DNA of 19,271 nucleotides from JAKACA01 sp050010115 (GCA_050010115.1 JBEKLQ010000076.1:1-19271); one strand, 5' to 3'. Counted from the first letter of the stretch, positions 7,551 through 15,355 are shown. Notes: a model not told the origin generated them from the sequence alone. A program made the numbers and translations.

Positions 7551-8054
7551 ATGAGCCCTGATGACCTGGTCGAGATCGAGATCGAGATCGAGGCGATCAA
7601 GCGCCTCAAGTACCGGTACATGCGGTGCCTGGACCAGAAGCTCTGGGACGAGCTCGCCAGCTGCTTCATCTCCGATGCCAAGGCGGAGTACTCCGGGGGC
7701 GCCTACAGCTACGAGGGCCGGCAGGCGATCGTCGAGTTCATGCGAACCGCTATGGACTCGCTCGCGATGCTCTCGAGCCACCGGGTGCACCATCCGGAGA
7801 TCGACCTCACTGGGCCCGATTCGGCGGTCGGGGTCTGGGCGATGGAAGACGTCGTGATCCGGACCGACCTCGACGTCAACATTCAGGGCCCCGGCTTCTA
7901 CCGCGACCGGTACCTGAAGCTGGAGGACACGTGGCTCATCGCAGAGACCGGGTACCGTCGCACCTACGAGGAGGTACTGCCACGCTCGTCGGTCAAGGGG
8001 CTGCGCCTCACCGGTGACTGGTGGTCGACCGATGGGAGATCGACGCTTGCTTGA
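7551..8054 (+). CDS. SnoaL/NTF2-like family protein
   Basis: 167 residues with the alpha+beta cone fold of the SnoaL_4/NTF2 group, which includes steroid and bile-acid dehydratases, isomerases and small-molecule hydrolases. Family-type features: an N-terminal helix EAIKRLKYRYMRCLDQKLWD with Tyr and Asp at the positions used for catalysis in the BaiE-like branch, FISDAKAEYSGG, the GRQAIVEFMR helix, and SSHRVHHPEIDL with a His on the inner strand. The start has AGGAG six bases upstream. The N-terminus contains a short Glu-Ile repeat (EIEIEIE) encoded by a GAGATC repeat. It overlaps the following epimerase by 23 bp, so the two are probably one operon acting on one small molecule, perhaps in lipid, steroid or aromatic breakdown (inference). 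Substrate unknown. Confidence 0.85.
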   Translation: MSPDDLVEIEIEIEAIKRLKYRYMRCLDQKLWDELASCFISDAKAEYSGGAYSYEGRQAIVEFMRTAMDSLAMLSSHRVHHPEIDLTGPDSAVGVWAMEDVVIRTDLDVNIQGPGFYRDRYLKLEDTWLIAETGYRRTYEEVLPRSSVKGLRLTGDWWSTDGRSTLA

Positions 8055-8974
8055 GTTGCACGGGAAGCGCATTCTCCTCGCCGGCGCCACCTCCTCGGTC
8101 GGTGAGCCGGTCGCCAAGGCGCTGGCGGGCGACAACGAGGTCATCGCCGTGGCCCGTTTCTCCAACCCGAAGGCGCTGAGGCGCCTGGAGGCGGCCGGCG
8201 TGGAGTGCATGACGTTCGATCTCGCCGCCGGCACCGGCGGATTCGCCGCCCTGCCCGACGGCGTCGACTACGTCATGAACTTCGCCGTCGCCCAGACCGC
8301 CGACTGGGATGCCGCCATCACCGCCAATGCCGAAGGCGTCGGCCTCCTCATGCAGCGCTACGCCGCAGCGGCCGCCTACCTGCACTGCTCCTCGACGGCC
8401 GTCTTACAGCACGCCGGCCCGAGCCCCCGGAAGGAGTCTGACCCCCTCGGCGACAACCACCGCGGGATCATGGAGACGTACTCCATCACCAAGATCGCCG
8501 CCGAAGCGGTTGCCCGGACCATGGCGCGGGCGCTCGGGCTGCCCACGACCATTGCGCGTCTCAATGTTCCCTAATGGGGACCGGGTCGGGTTTCCTTACG
8601 TCCACTTCGAGATGATGCGTGCGGGCGCCACGATCGAACTGCATCCCGAGCGACCCAACGTCTACAACCCGATCCATCTCGACGACATCGTCGCCATGGT
8701 CCCTGCCCTGCTGGAAGTGGCGTCGGTGCCGGCGACGATCGTGAACTGGGCTGGACCGGACACTGTCAGCATCGAGCAATGGTGCGCCTACATGACCGAG
8801 CTCACCGGCATCGAGGTCACCTTCGCCGAGAACCCGGACATGATCGGGAGCGTGGTGCCGGACGTCACCCGGCTGCACGCCCTCGTCGGGCCGGCCAAGG
8901 TCGAGTGGCGAGACGGCATCCGCCGCATGATCGCCGCCCGGCACTCGGACCTGCTGCGGCCTACGGCCTTGTGA
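8032..8974 (+). pseudogene. NAD-dependent epimerase/dehydratase, one frameshift
   Basis: Extended short-chain dehydrogenase, about 313 residues once repaired. The first frame gives the Rossmann motif GATSSVG, then CSSTAVL and YSITKIAAE (catalytic Ser and YxxxK), and stops at 8572-8574 right after TIARLNVP. The next frame continues with GDRVGFPYVHFEMM, YNPIHLDDIVAMV and the usual C-terminal domain to 8974. Removing one A from CCCTAATGGGGAC restores NVPYGDRVG, the expected NxPYG motif. So a 1-base insertion splits the gene. The ATG at 8032 overlaps the SnoaL-like gene, though a GTG at 8014 is possible. The role is probably NAD(P)-dependent oxidation, reduction or dehydration in the same pathway as its neighbour. 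An assembly error cannot be excluded. Confidence 0.82.
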
Positions 8975-8996
8975 GGCCAGGCGCGCCGAAGCCTCA
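8972..8996. terminator. Candidate shared hairpin between convergent genes
   Basis: TGAGGC (8972-8977) pairs with GCCTCA (8991-8996) around a 13-base loop holding the palindrome GGCGCGCC. The arms contain the stop codons of both convergent genes. There is also an alternative 5-bp stem GGCCT/AGGCC at 8965-8978. No T run is present on either side, so a bidirectional terminator is only a suggestion. Confidence 0.3.
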
Positions 8997-9771
8997 GGCC
9001 AGGGTGGCGCCGTCCACGACGACGTCGGCCCTGTTCAGGTGAGAGGCCTCGTCTGAGGCCATGTAGGCGACGGCGGCCGCCACCCCTTCGGGCGATCCGA
9101 ACGGACCGATGGGCATGACCCGGTTGATGAGCTTGATGTCGGCGCCCTCCGGCAAGCGAAACGCAGCCGTGATCGGCGTGTCGATCGCCCCCGGGCTGAT
9201 GCTGTTGACCCGGATGCCTTGCGCCCCGTACTCGACGGCAAGCGTCCGCGTGAGCGCCAGCACGCCGCCCTTCGAGGCGCCGTAGGCAGCCGCCCAGGGC
9301 TGGCCCCGGTGGGCAGCCGTCGACGCCACGTTCACGATGTTGCCCCGACTCTCCAGCAGATGCGGCAGGGCAGATCGGCAGACGAGGAACGTGCCCGTCA
9401 GGTGATGCCGATCACCCGGTTCCAGTCCTCGAGCGTGTGCTCGTGGCTGTGGGCGAAGGAAAGAACCCCGGCCGCATTGACGACGACGTCGAGGCTGGCG
9501 GGCGAGTCGAGCGACCCGAGCGTCTCCACCGCTTCGGCCACGAGGCGCCTGGCCCCCTCCTCGGACGCGACGTCGCCCCCGTGCGGGACGACCTGGCCGG
9601 CGCCGGGACCGCGAGGAGCGTCCCGGGCAAGTGTCGCGAGCAGTTCGGTGTGAGGTCGACGGCAAGCACCGCCGCCCCCTCGCTCGCCAGTCGGAGCGCC
9701 GTGGCTCGCCCGATACCGGATGCGCCGCCGGTCACGAGAGCGCCCCGCCCGGCAAACCGGAACGCGGTCAT
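8994..9771 (-). pseudogene. SDR-family dehydrogenase, two frameshifts
   Basis: Classical short-chain dehydrogenase, about 259 residues when repaired. It begins at ATG 9771 with MTAFRFAGRGALVTGG and the nucleotide motif TGGASGIG, and leaves frame after AVDLTP (near 9645). The second frame gives LLATLARDAPRGPGAGQVV, NAAGVLSFAHSHEHTLEDWN and RVIGIT, then hits TGA near 9405. The third frame gives LTGTFLVCRSALPHL, NVASTAAHRGQPWAAAYGAS (catalytic YxxxK), SPGAIDTPIT and VVVDGATLA. Each break is explained by one missing base: a G before GAACTG, and a C in the ACCCTG run. It lies 18 bp downstream of the beta-propeller gene on the same strand and converges on the broken epimerase. Role: NAD(P)-dependent alcohol/ketone oxidoreductase, substrate unknown. 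Confidence 0.85.
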
Positions 9772-9789
9772 GACGGCCCGGTGATCAAG

Positions 9790-10770
9790 TCAGGTCGTCG
9801 AGACGTAGTCGATGGGTGACGGGTCGAAGGTCGGCAGCCAGGCCACGTAGATCGACCCGTTGTAGAGGGCGATGCCTGGTCCGGTTTGGACGTGGTAAGA
9901 CGTGCCGGGAATGTTCTTCGCGGGTTTCCACGCCGTGCCGTTGTAGACGGCGTAGCTGACCTTCAGGGTCGAGTAGTTCATGAAGCTCGCGTAGAGCTTC
10001 GAGCCCTTGGTTGCGAGCGCCGGTCCGGCGTCGGAGAGCGGGCCGATGCTCGCCGGAGTCGACCAGACGGTCCCGTTGAAGAACGAGTACATGAGCGCAC
10101 TCGCGCTCGACTCCCACGACACGAAGAGGTCCGAGCCGAGCACGGCGAGCGGCACATCGGAGCTCTCGAAGTTCGTGCTCTGGGCGGAGGGAACCGTCGC
10201 CACCGCCGACCACGTCGAGCCGTTGAAGTCTGAGTAATTGATTCCGTAGGAGAAATTGAGCCACGAGAGATACAGGTCGCCGTTGTAGACCGCCAGGCCG
10301 GCGATCGAGCTGTTGAAGTCCTGGAACGTCGTCTCCGTCTGGGCAGTCCAGCTCGAGCCGTTGAACGTCGAGTACCAGATGTTGTACCCCGACGCACCTT
10401 GCCACATGACGTACAGCTTGCTGTCGTACACGGCCAAGGACGCACCGGTCTCATAGTTCGTAATCGCCGATGGGATCTCAGCTTGAGCCGTCCAGCTCGT
10501 CCCGTTGTAGGCCGAGTACCAGAGGTGGTACGGGCTCGACTGTCCCGCCCACACCGCATACAGGAGACCGTCGTACGCCGCCAGCGCCGGCGCCTGCGCG
10601 TGCGTCTCGGCCGACGGGATGGCTGCCCGCGAGGTCCAAGCCGCCGGCGAGACTGCCAGAGCCGTCGTGGGCAAGGCCACGACTCCGGCAAGGAGCCCGC
10701 CCGCCACGGCAAGTGCCGCAACCAGTCGCCGGGTCTGCGGACCTCCGAAGCTGCCAAGTCGTCGCGCCAC
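9790..10770 (-). CDS. Exported six-repeat beta-propeller (lectin-like) protein
   Basis: 326 residues. The signal peptide includes RRLVAALAVAGGLLAGVVAL and ends near ALAVSPAAW. The whole mature part is six repeats of 45-50 residues, each opening with W-[TSK] (WTSRAAIPS, WTAQAEIPS, WTAQTETTF, WSAVATVPS, WSTPASIGP, WKPAKNIPG), then an LAVYxxxLYVxW strand and ending YSxxNGTS. Six blades of this size match the fold of fucose-binding lectins of the AAL/RSL type and some sialidase-like propellers. I see no sialidase Asp-box catalytic set, so a sugar-binding lectin or adhesin is likelier than an enzyme. GTG start at 10770, with GAGGGGG five bases before it. Sugar specificity cannot be told. Confidence 0.82.
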   Translation of the reverse strand: MARRLGSFGGPQTRRLVAALAVAGGLLAGVVALPTTALAVSPAAWTSRAAIPSAETHAQAPALAAYDGLLYAVWAGQSSPYHLWYSAYNGTSWTAQAEIPSAITNYETGASLAVYDSKLYVMWQGASGYNIWYSTFNGSSWTAQTETTFQDFNSSIAGLAVYNGDLYLSWLNFSYGINYSDFNGSTWSAVATVPSAQSTNFESSDVPLAVLGSDLFVSWESSASALMYSFFNGTVWSTPASIGPLSDAGPALATKGSKLYASFMNYSTLKVSYAVYNGTAWKPAKNIPGTSYHVQTGPGIALYNGSIYVAWLPTFDPSPIDYVSTT

Positions 10771-10915
10771 TGCATCCCCCTCGGGTGTAGTTCGCGCCGG
10801 CAGCGGGGCCGGCGATCAGCCCTTCGTCGCTCAGTATGACCCCAAATCGGATGAGCGGGCAATGAACCGGACATCGAGGTCCCGCCGTCGGCGCTGTCGG
10901 CGGTGTCAAGGAAGC
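10771..10915. other. Spacer upstream of the propeller gene
   Basis: About 145 bases between the propeller start and the recognisable part of the transposase remnant. It should hold the propeller promoter on the minus strand, but I cannot point to clear -10 and -35 boxes. The transposase frame stays open through it without family-like sequence, so the junction with the IS remnant lies near 10915. Confidence 0.4.
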
Positions 10916-11188
10916 GCTGAACTTGCCCGAGCACGGCAGCGAGCCGAGGAGCAGGTGGGTGTCTTCTCCCCATGGAGCCTCCGGCAGCTCGTCCCAGTCC
11001 CACTGGACCTCCTCGCCGGGCGGGTGCTCGATCTCGATGGTGGCCCTGCCCTTCACGCCGGCGCACGCCTCGCAGTGCGGCCGAAGCTCGTGCCGGCGAA
11101 GCCCTCGCGTGAAGCTCGGATACGCTGTCTGCAACGCTTGACGCACCACTACGAGTGGCGAATCACGCAGCGTGAAGCTTTGACCACC
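10916..11188 (-). pseudogene. istA: IS21-type transposase (IstA) fragment
   Basis: An open minus-strand frame of about 90 codons reads QSFTLRDSPLVVVRQALQTA, then YPSFTRGLRRHELRPHCEAC, GRATIEIEHPPGEEVQWDW, ELPEAPWGEDTHLLLG and SLPCSGKF. The segment up to and including QWDW matches the middle of IS21-family IstA proteins, with the first catalytic Asp of the DDE set in the WDW motif. The frame is preceded by a TAA at 11189-11191 and loses family likeness after 10916, so both ends, the rest of the catalytic core and the IstB partner are missing. Its N-terminal part lies inside the 223-bp repeat, so the transposase sequence was already joined to the tRNA fragment when the repeat was duplicated. 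Confidence 0.72.
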
Positions 11189-11362
11189 TTACTGACCACC
11201 AAGCCGATGGACTCAGTCGGATTGATCCGGACTTCGCCAGACAACGCACCCGCTTGACCTGCGGGAATGGCCCGACGTCGGACGCCCTCAGACGAGCTTG
11301 ATGGGATTGGAAATCGTGTGACCTGCAAGGGTCCGTGGGTTCAAATCCCACCTCCTCCGCTG
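11140..11362 (+). repeat. 223-bp direct repeat, copy 2 (att-like, tRNA-Ser end)
   Basis: Same sequence and orientation as 2526-2748 with four substitutions. In this copy the left end continues without a break into the IS21-type transposase remnant, so copy 2 keeps more of the ancestral junction than copy 1. Confidence 0.9.
11307..11359 (+). other. tRNA-Ser(GGA) 3' fragment, probable att core (copy 2)
   Basis: Identical to the fragment in copy 1 from the anticodon loop through the variable arm and T arm to the acceptor strand CTCCTCC and discriminator G. It again lacks any 5' half and a CCA end, so it cannot give a working tRNA. Confidence 0.82.
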
Positions 11363-11484
11363 CAAACGCCCTGGTCACCGGCTTGTGCACGGCAACGGTC
11401 GCCATGGGTGCAGCGACCACGGATCAAGTCGCCACTCCACCGAGGAGCATCATGGACCCCAGTAGCGGCTGGACGGACGAAATC

Positions 11485-13917
11485 TCAGATCTCGGCGTCG
11501 GCCGCCTCAGATCGCGCCGCTCCTTCGCCCGCCACGGGAAGCCGGTCGAAGATGCGCGGCGGATCACGCCAGAGCGTTCGGCCACCGGCGGCCGCACCCG
11601 GGCCGCCCTCGGCCGCCGCCGTAATCGCCCGCCACACCCGTTCCGGCGTACACGGCATGGGGATGTGGCGCACCCCGAGATGGGCGAGAGCGTCGACGAC
11701 TGCATTGTGTACGGCCGGCGTGGATCCGATCGTGCCCGACTCACCGATCCCTTTGGCACCGAGAGGGTTTCGAAACGTAGGCGTCTCCGTGTTCGCCGTC
11801 TCGAACGAGGGGAATTCTGCCGCGCTCGGCATTGAGTAGTCGGCCAGGGTGGCAGTGAGCGGGTTACCCGCCGTGTCGTAGACGATCTCCTCCCACAGCG
11901 CCTGGGAGATGCCTTGGGCGATCCCGCCGTGCTGCTGGCCGGTGACGAGCAGCGGGTTGACAATCCGTCCGCAGTCGTCGACCGCGATGTGGCGGAGAGG
12001 GCGCACCATCCCGGTCTCGGTGTCGACCTCGACGACCGACACGTGGGCACCGAACGGGAAGGTCGCCCCGTCTTGCTCGAAGTCCAGCTCGGCTGCCAGA
12101 GAGCCGCCGGCGTTGCCGGTGTCCGGATCCTCGCCCGCCGGTGGCGCCTTGTGGGCCAGGACCGCTACCTCCGCCCACGACAGAGCGCTCGAAGGGACTC
12201 CGGCTACACCGAGTCGCCCGCCGTCGTGGATGACGATGTCGTCGGTACTCGCCTCCAGCTCGGTCGCCACCAACGCCCGCGCCTGTGCGAGTACCCGCTC
12301 GGAGGCTCCGAGCACGGCGCTGCCGGCGAGCTGGAGAGAGCGCGAGCCTCCCGTCCCGCCGCCTCTCGGCACCGTGGCGGTATCGGACTGCACGAACCGG
12401 ATGTCCTGAAGCGGGATTCCGAGCGTGTCCGACGCGATCATCGAGAAAGACGTGGCGTGGCCCTGACCATGACCGGACGTGCCCACCCGGATGGTGGCCG
12501 TCCCGTCCCGGTGCACCTCGAGGGCGGCGAACTCGCCTCCGGCCCCTGCAGTCACCTCGACGTAGACGGCGACACCGATCCCGAGCTGCAGGCGGTCACC
12601 TGAAGCCCGCCGCGCCGCCTGCTTGGCCCGCAGCTCTTCGTAGCCGGCGAGGCGGAGAGCCTCATCGAGCGCCTTCTCGTAGTCGCCGACGTCGTAGGTC
12701 GTCCCCATCACGGTCGTGAACGGTTGGCTGAACGCCGGAAGCAGATTGCGCCTGCGCAGATCGACGGGGTCGATGCCCAGCTCGACAGCCGCGAGATCCA
12801 TCATCCGCTCCAGGAGCTCGGCGGCTTCGGGCCGGCCCGCCCCCCGGAAGGCCCCCATTGGTGTCGTGTTGGTGACCGCCACGGCCACGTCGAAGCGGAT
12901 GGCCGGGATGTCATAGACACCCTGGGCCATCATTCTGGTGGGGCCGAGGGCGAGGGCTCCGCCGAAGCCGGCGTAAGCGCCCGCGTCAGCAAGAACCCGG
13001 CAGTGCATACCGGTGATCCGCCCGTCACCATCGAAACCCATCTCAATCCACTGCCTCTGGCCCCGCCCATGTGGCGTAGCGACAAGGTTCTCGGACCGGG
13101 TCTGTACCCACATCACCGCCTGTCCGAGCTGCTGCGCACCGACGATGACGGCCGCGTGCTCGGCTCCGAGTCCCGCCTTGCTCCCGAACGCCCCGCCGAC
13201 GTGCGGGGCGACGACCCGCAGCCTGGCCAGGTCGACACCCAGGTTGCGAGCGACGGCTTCGGCGAACCCGTGCGGCATCTGGGTCGAGACGTACACCGTG
13301 AGGTCGTGACCCTCGCCATCGTCGCCGGGAACGACGGCGATGGCGTCGCCTTCCATGGGCACCACGGCCAGCCGCTGATTCTCCAGCTGAGCCCGGACGA
13401 CAGTGACCGCTCCGGCGAGCGGATCAGGGTCGGGCGGATCCGCCGTGCCAGCCACGAGGTTCGTCCCGAGCTGCTCGAACTGGAGGGGGGCGTCGTCAGC
13501 GAGGGCTGCCTCGGGGTCCACGACCGCTTCGAGCGGTTCGTAGTCCACGACGACCAGTTCCGCCGCGTCGATCGCGGCCGCCTCGTTCTCGGCGATCACC
13601 ATGACGACGGGTTCGCCGACGAATCGAACCTTTCCGTCCGCCAGAGCTGGCCGTGCACACTCGGGGTTGAGGACGAGGAACCCGTGAAACGGCACGATCC
13701 CCAAGTCACCGGCCGTGTATACGGCGAGCACCCCGCCGGCTACCCGCGCCGCGTCGGTGTCGACCGATCGGATGATGGCGTGGGCGAAAGGCGAGCGCAC
13801 GAAGACGGCCCGCGCGAGGCCCTCGAACTGCAGGTTGCCGACGAAGGTGCCGCGTCCGAGGAGCAGATCTGGATCTTCGAGGCGGCGGACGCTATTACCC
13901 AACAGAGAACCCGGCAT
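11485..13917 (-). CDS. Molybdenum hydroxylase large subunit (CoxL/xanthine dehydrogenase family)
   Basis: 810 residues, full length for the molybdopterin-binding large subunit of xanthine oxidase/CO dehydrogenase-type enzymes. Motifs in order: GNSVRRLEDPDLLLGRGTFV at the start, VRFVGEPVVMVIAE (about 97-110), VGGAFGSK (240-247), AFRGAGRPEA (356-365), GHGQGHATS (482-490), VDDCGRIVNP (646-655) and KGIGESGT (722-729), whose Glu726 is the expected catalytic base. The loop AFRGAGR is the form-II type; true CO dehydrogenase has AYxCSFR. So it is probably a hydroxylase of an aldehyde, heterocycle or other organic compound. No FAD (CoxM) or iron-sulfur (CoxS) subunit gene lies within the window. ATG at 13917; no strong ribosome site. 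Confidence 0.92.
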   Translation of the reverse strand: MPGSLLGNSVRRLEDPDLLLGRGTFVGNLQFEGLARAVFVRSPFAHAIIRSVDTDAARVAGGVLAVYTAGDLGIVPFHGFLVLNPECARPALADGKVRFVGEPVVMVIAENEAAAIDAAELVVVDYEPLEAVVDPEAALADDAPLQFEQLGTNLVAGTADPPDPDPLAGAVTVVRAQLENQRLAVVPMEGDAIAVVPGDDGEGHDLTVYVSTQMPHGFAEAVARNLGVDLARLRVVAPHVGGAFGSKAGLGAEHAAVIVGAQQLGQAVMWVQTRSENLVATPHGRGQRQWIEMGFDGDGRITGMHCRVLADAGAYAGFGGALALGPTRMMAQGVYDIPAIRFDVAVAVTNTTPMGAFRGAGRPEAAELLERMMDLAAVELGIDPVDLRRRNLLPAFSQPFTTVMGTTYDVGDYEKALDEALRLAGYEELRAKQAARRASGDRLQLGIGVAVYVEVTAGAGGEFAALEVHRDGTATIRVGTSGHGQGHATSFSMIASDTLGIPLQDIRFVQSDTATVPRGGGTGGSRSLQLAGSAVLGASERVLAQARALVATELEASTDDIVIHDGGRLGVAGVPSSALSWAEVAVLAHKAPPAGEDPDTGNAGGSLAAELDFEQDGATFPFGAHVSVVEVDTETGMVRPLRHIAVDDCGRIVNPLLVTGQQHGGIAQGISQALWEEIVYDTAGNPLTATLADYSMPSAAEFPSFETANTETPTFRNPLGAKGIGESGTIGSTPAVHNAVVDALAHLGVRHIPMPCTPERVWRAITAAAEGGPGAAAGGRTLWRDPPRIFDRLPVAGEGAARSEAADAEI

Positions 13918-13924
13918 CAGCCGG

Positions 13925-13934
13925 AGCCTAGGCT
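13925..13934. promoter_or_regulatory. Palindrome just upstream of the hydroxylase gene
   Basis: AGCCTAGGCT is a perfect 10-base palindrome seven bases before the ATG of the minus-strand hydroxylase gene; a second one, CGGTCGACCG, lies at 13954-13963. Either could be an operator half-site pair or chance. The rest of the 189-base spacer to 14107 shows nothing I can name. Confidence 0.25.
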
Positions 13935-14106
13935 AATCGCCCATGCGACCCTCCGGTCGACCGACCGCCTGGCACACCCTCGCCTGCACGCATGAGACGG
14001 CCCACGGCGGGGCCGACGTTATCCCTCAGCAGTCCGGAGACCGAGAGCGCTTGCGGTGCCGGCAGCATCGTCAAGCTGACAAGGACACGTGACCCGGGCG
14101 AAGTTG

Positions 14107-15195
14107 TCAGCAGACAACGGTCAGATGGAAACCCTCCTGCGTCTCGACGCCGCTCGAGTTGAACGTCTCGACGTAGACGCCGTCCGCATTCCCACCCTCG
14201 CCGACAACGGCAACAAAGCCGGGAGCGACGCTGCCGGAACTACCAGCCGAGCCGATCGTGGCGGTGTAGGCGCAGTCGGTCACGTTCTTCGTGAACACCA
14301 CGTCGTAGGTGCCGATCCGGCCGGCGGTGGTGGAGCTCGCGCCGGAGCAGCCTGTGCTCGCGAGGCTGGCGTCGGAGTTGACGACGGCCCAGGTGTCGCA
14401 GGCCGGGCTCTTCGGATGTCCGCAGGTGACCGAGAGCTGGAAGTACTCGGGCGTCTCGACGCCGCTCGAGTTGAACGTCTCGACGAACACTCCATCGCCG
14501 TTTGCAGGGTCGCCGGCCACGGCGACGAAGTCCTTGGGCGAAGTGTCGGTGTGGTGACTCGTTCCGATCGTGGCCTGATACGCACAGCTCTGAACATTCG
14601 TTGTGAACACCACGTCATAGCTGCCGCCGGTGCCCGTGGAGGTCGTGCCCGTACAACCGGACCTGACGAGCTTTCCGCTGGACTTCACATTCGCCCAGGT
14701 GTCGCACGCTGGGCTCTTCGGATGTCCGCAGGTGACCGAGAGGTGGAACCCCTCCGGCGTCGGGGTTCCGCTCGAGTTGAACGCCTCGATGAAGACGCCG
14801 TCCGGACTGTCGCCTTCGCCGACAACGCCGACGTCGCTGGTGGCGGCAACGAGCCCAGGAGGAACTGTCCCGCTACTGGCCGAGGAGCCGACAGTGGCGT
14901 TGAATGCGCAAGCCTTGACGCTCTTGGTGAACAACACGTCATAGTTCGTGTCGCCGGCGTCGATGCTGGTGTGGGACGTCGTACCGCTGCAGCCCGACCG
15001 GGCGAGGCTTCCGTCGGAGTTGACGACCGCCCAAAGGTGGCACGCCGTCTTCCGCCCACGGGCACGGAGCGCGCTGCGGGTGCCGTGGGTCGTGTGAAGG
15101 ATGCGGCTGGCACCCAGGGCGCCGCCCGCCCCAGCCACGGTGATCGTGGCGACCAGGGCTGACGCCGTAACCACCATCCAGATGCGTCGTGACAC
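14107..15195 (-). CDS. Exported protein of three cysteine-bearing repeats
   Basis: 362 residues. The signal peptide (about residues 1-30) contains MVVTASALVATITVAGAGGA. A short basic linker is followed by three tandem repeats of 95-105 residues (about 52-156, 164-258 and 266-362). Each has four cysteines at matching places (52/69/96/156, 164/181/204/258, 266/283/308/362), opens with C-x-x-W-A-x-V, carries YDVxFTxxV and GVxxExFNSSG, and ends with HLSVTC. The linker GHPKSPA occurs identically between repeats 1-2 and 2-3. The protein ends exactly at the last repeat cysteine. GTG start at 15195 with AAGGGGGG just upstream. I do not recognise a characterised family; a disulfide-stabilised, surface or extracellular beta protein is likely (inference). 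Confidence 0.82.
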   Translation of the reverse strand: MSRRIWMVVTASALVATITVAGAGGALGASRILHTTHGTRSALRARGRKTACHLWAVVNSDGSLARSGCSGTTSHTSIDAGDTNYDVLFTKSVKACAFNATVGSSASSGTVPPGLVAATSDVGVVGEGDSPDGVFIEAFNSSGTPTPEGFHLSVTCGHPKSPACDTWANVKSSGKLVRSGCTGTTSTGTGGSYDVVFTTNVQSCAYQATIGTSHHTDTSPKDFVAVAGDPANGDGVFVETFNSSGVETPEYFQLSVTCGHPKSPACDTWAVVNSDASLASTGCSGASSTTAGRIGTYDVVFTKNVTDCAYTATIGSAGSSGSVAPGFVAVVGEGGNADGVYVETFNSSGVETQEGFHLTVVC

Positions 15196-15237
15196 GACTG
15201 CCCCCCTTGATAGATCGCTCGCCGCACGGTGGAGCGA

Positions 15238-15259
15238 AGTAGTCGAATTGGAGACTACT
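15238..15259. promoter_or_regulatory. Inverted repeat in the divergent intergenic region
   Basis: AGTAGTC (15238-15244) and GACTACT (15253-15259) are perfect inverted copies around an 8-base spacer. The site lies 43 bases upstream of the minus-strand repeat-protein gene and 96 bases upstream of the ATPase gene, so it could be an operator acting on either divergent promoter. Confidence 0.4.
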
Positions 15260-15355
15260 CGTGCCCCTGATTGTCAACAGAGGCTGGCTTGCCGCTGAAG
15301 TCCGTCAGATCAACTGGCCCTTGCGACCGCGAGCTCCAGCAGTGAAGCTGCTCCC

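Larger units (their letters stand above)
2749..11362. mobile_element. Putative genomic island between att-like repeats
   Basis: The segment is bounded by two 223-bp direct repeats ending in the same tRNA-Ser 3' half. Its cargo is a LuxR regulator, a small protein, three exported proteins, a SnoaL-like protein, two broken dehydrogenases and a beta-propeller, with an IS21-type fragment at the right end. No integrase, excisionase, relaxase or replication gene is present, so it could not move by itself. Both junctions are of the same kind (element sequence followed by the tRNA 3' half), which suggests stacked insertions or a segmental duplication rather than a simple attL/attR pair. An intact tRNA-Ser(GGA) gene would be expected to the left of the window. 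Island status is inference. Confidence 0.45.

Noticed and set aside
11485..13917. True aerobic CO dehydrogenase (coxL form I)
   Set aside because: The active-site loop is AFRGAGR, not the AYxCSFR that marks form I CO dehydrogenase.
12724..13995. 423-codon plus-strand open frame
   Set aside because: It is antisense to the molybdenum hydroxylase gene, whose motifs are intact along the whole length.
14089..15162. 357-codon plus-strand open frame with repeats
   Set aside because: Its apparent repeats are the reverse reading of the three-repeat exported protein, which has a signal peptide, ribosome site and conserved cysteines.
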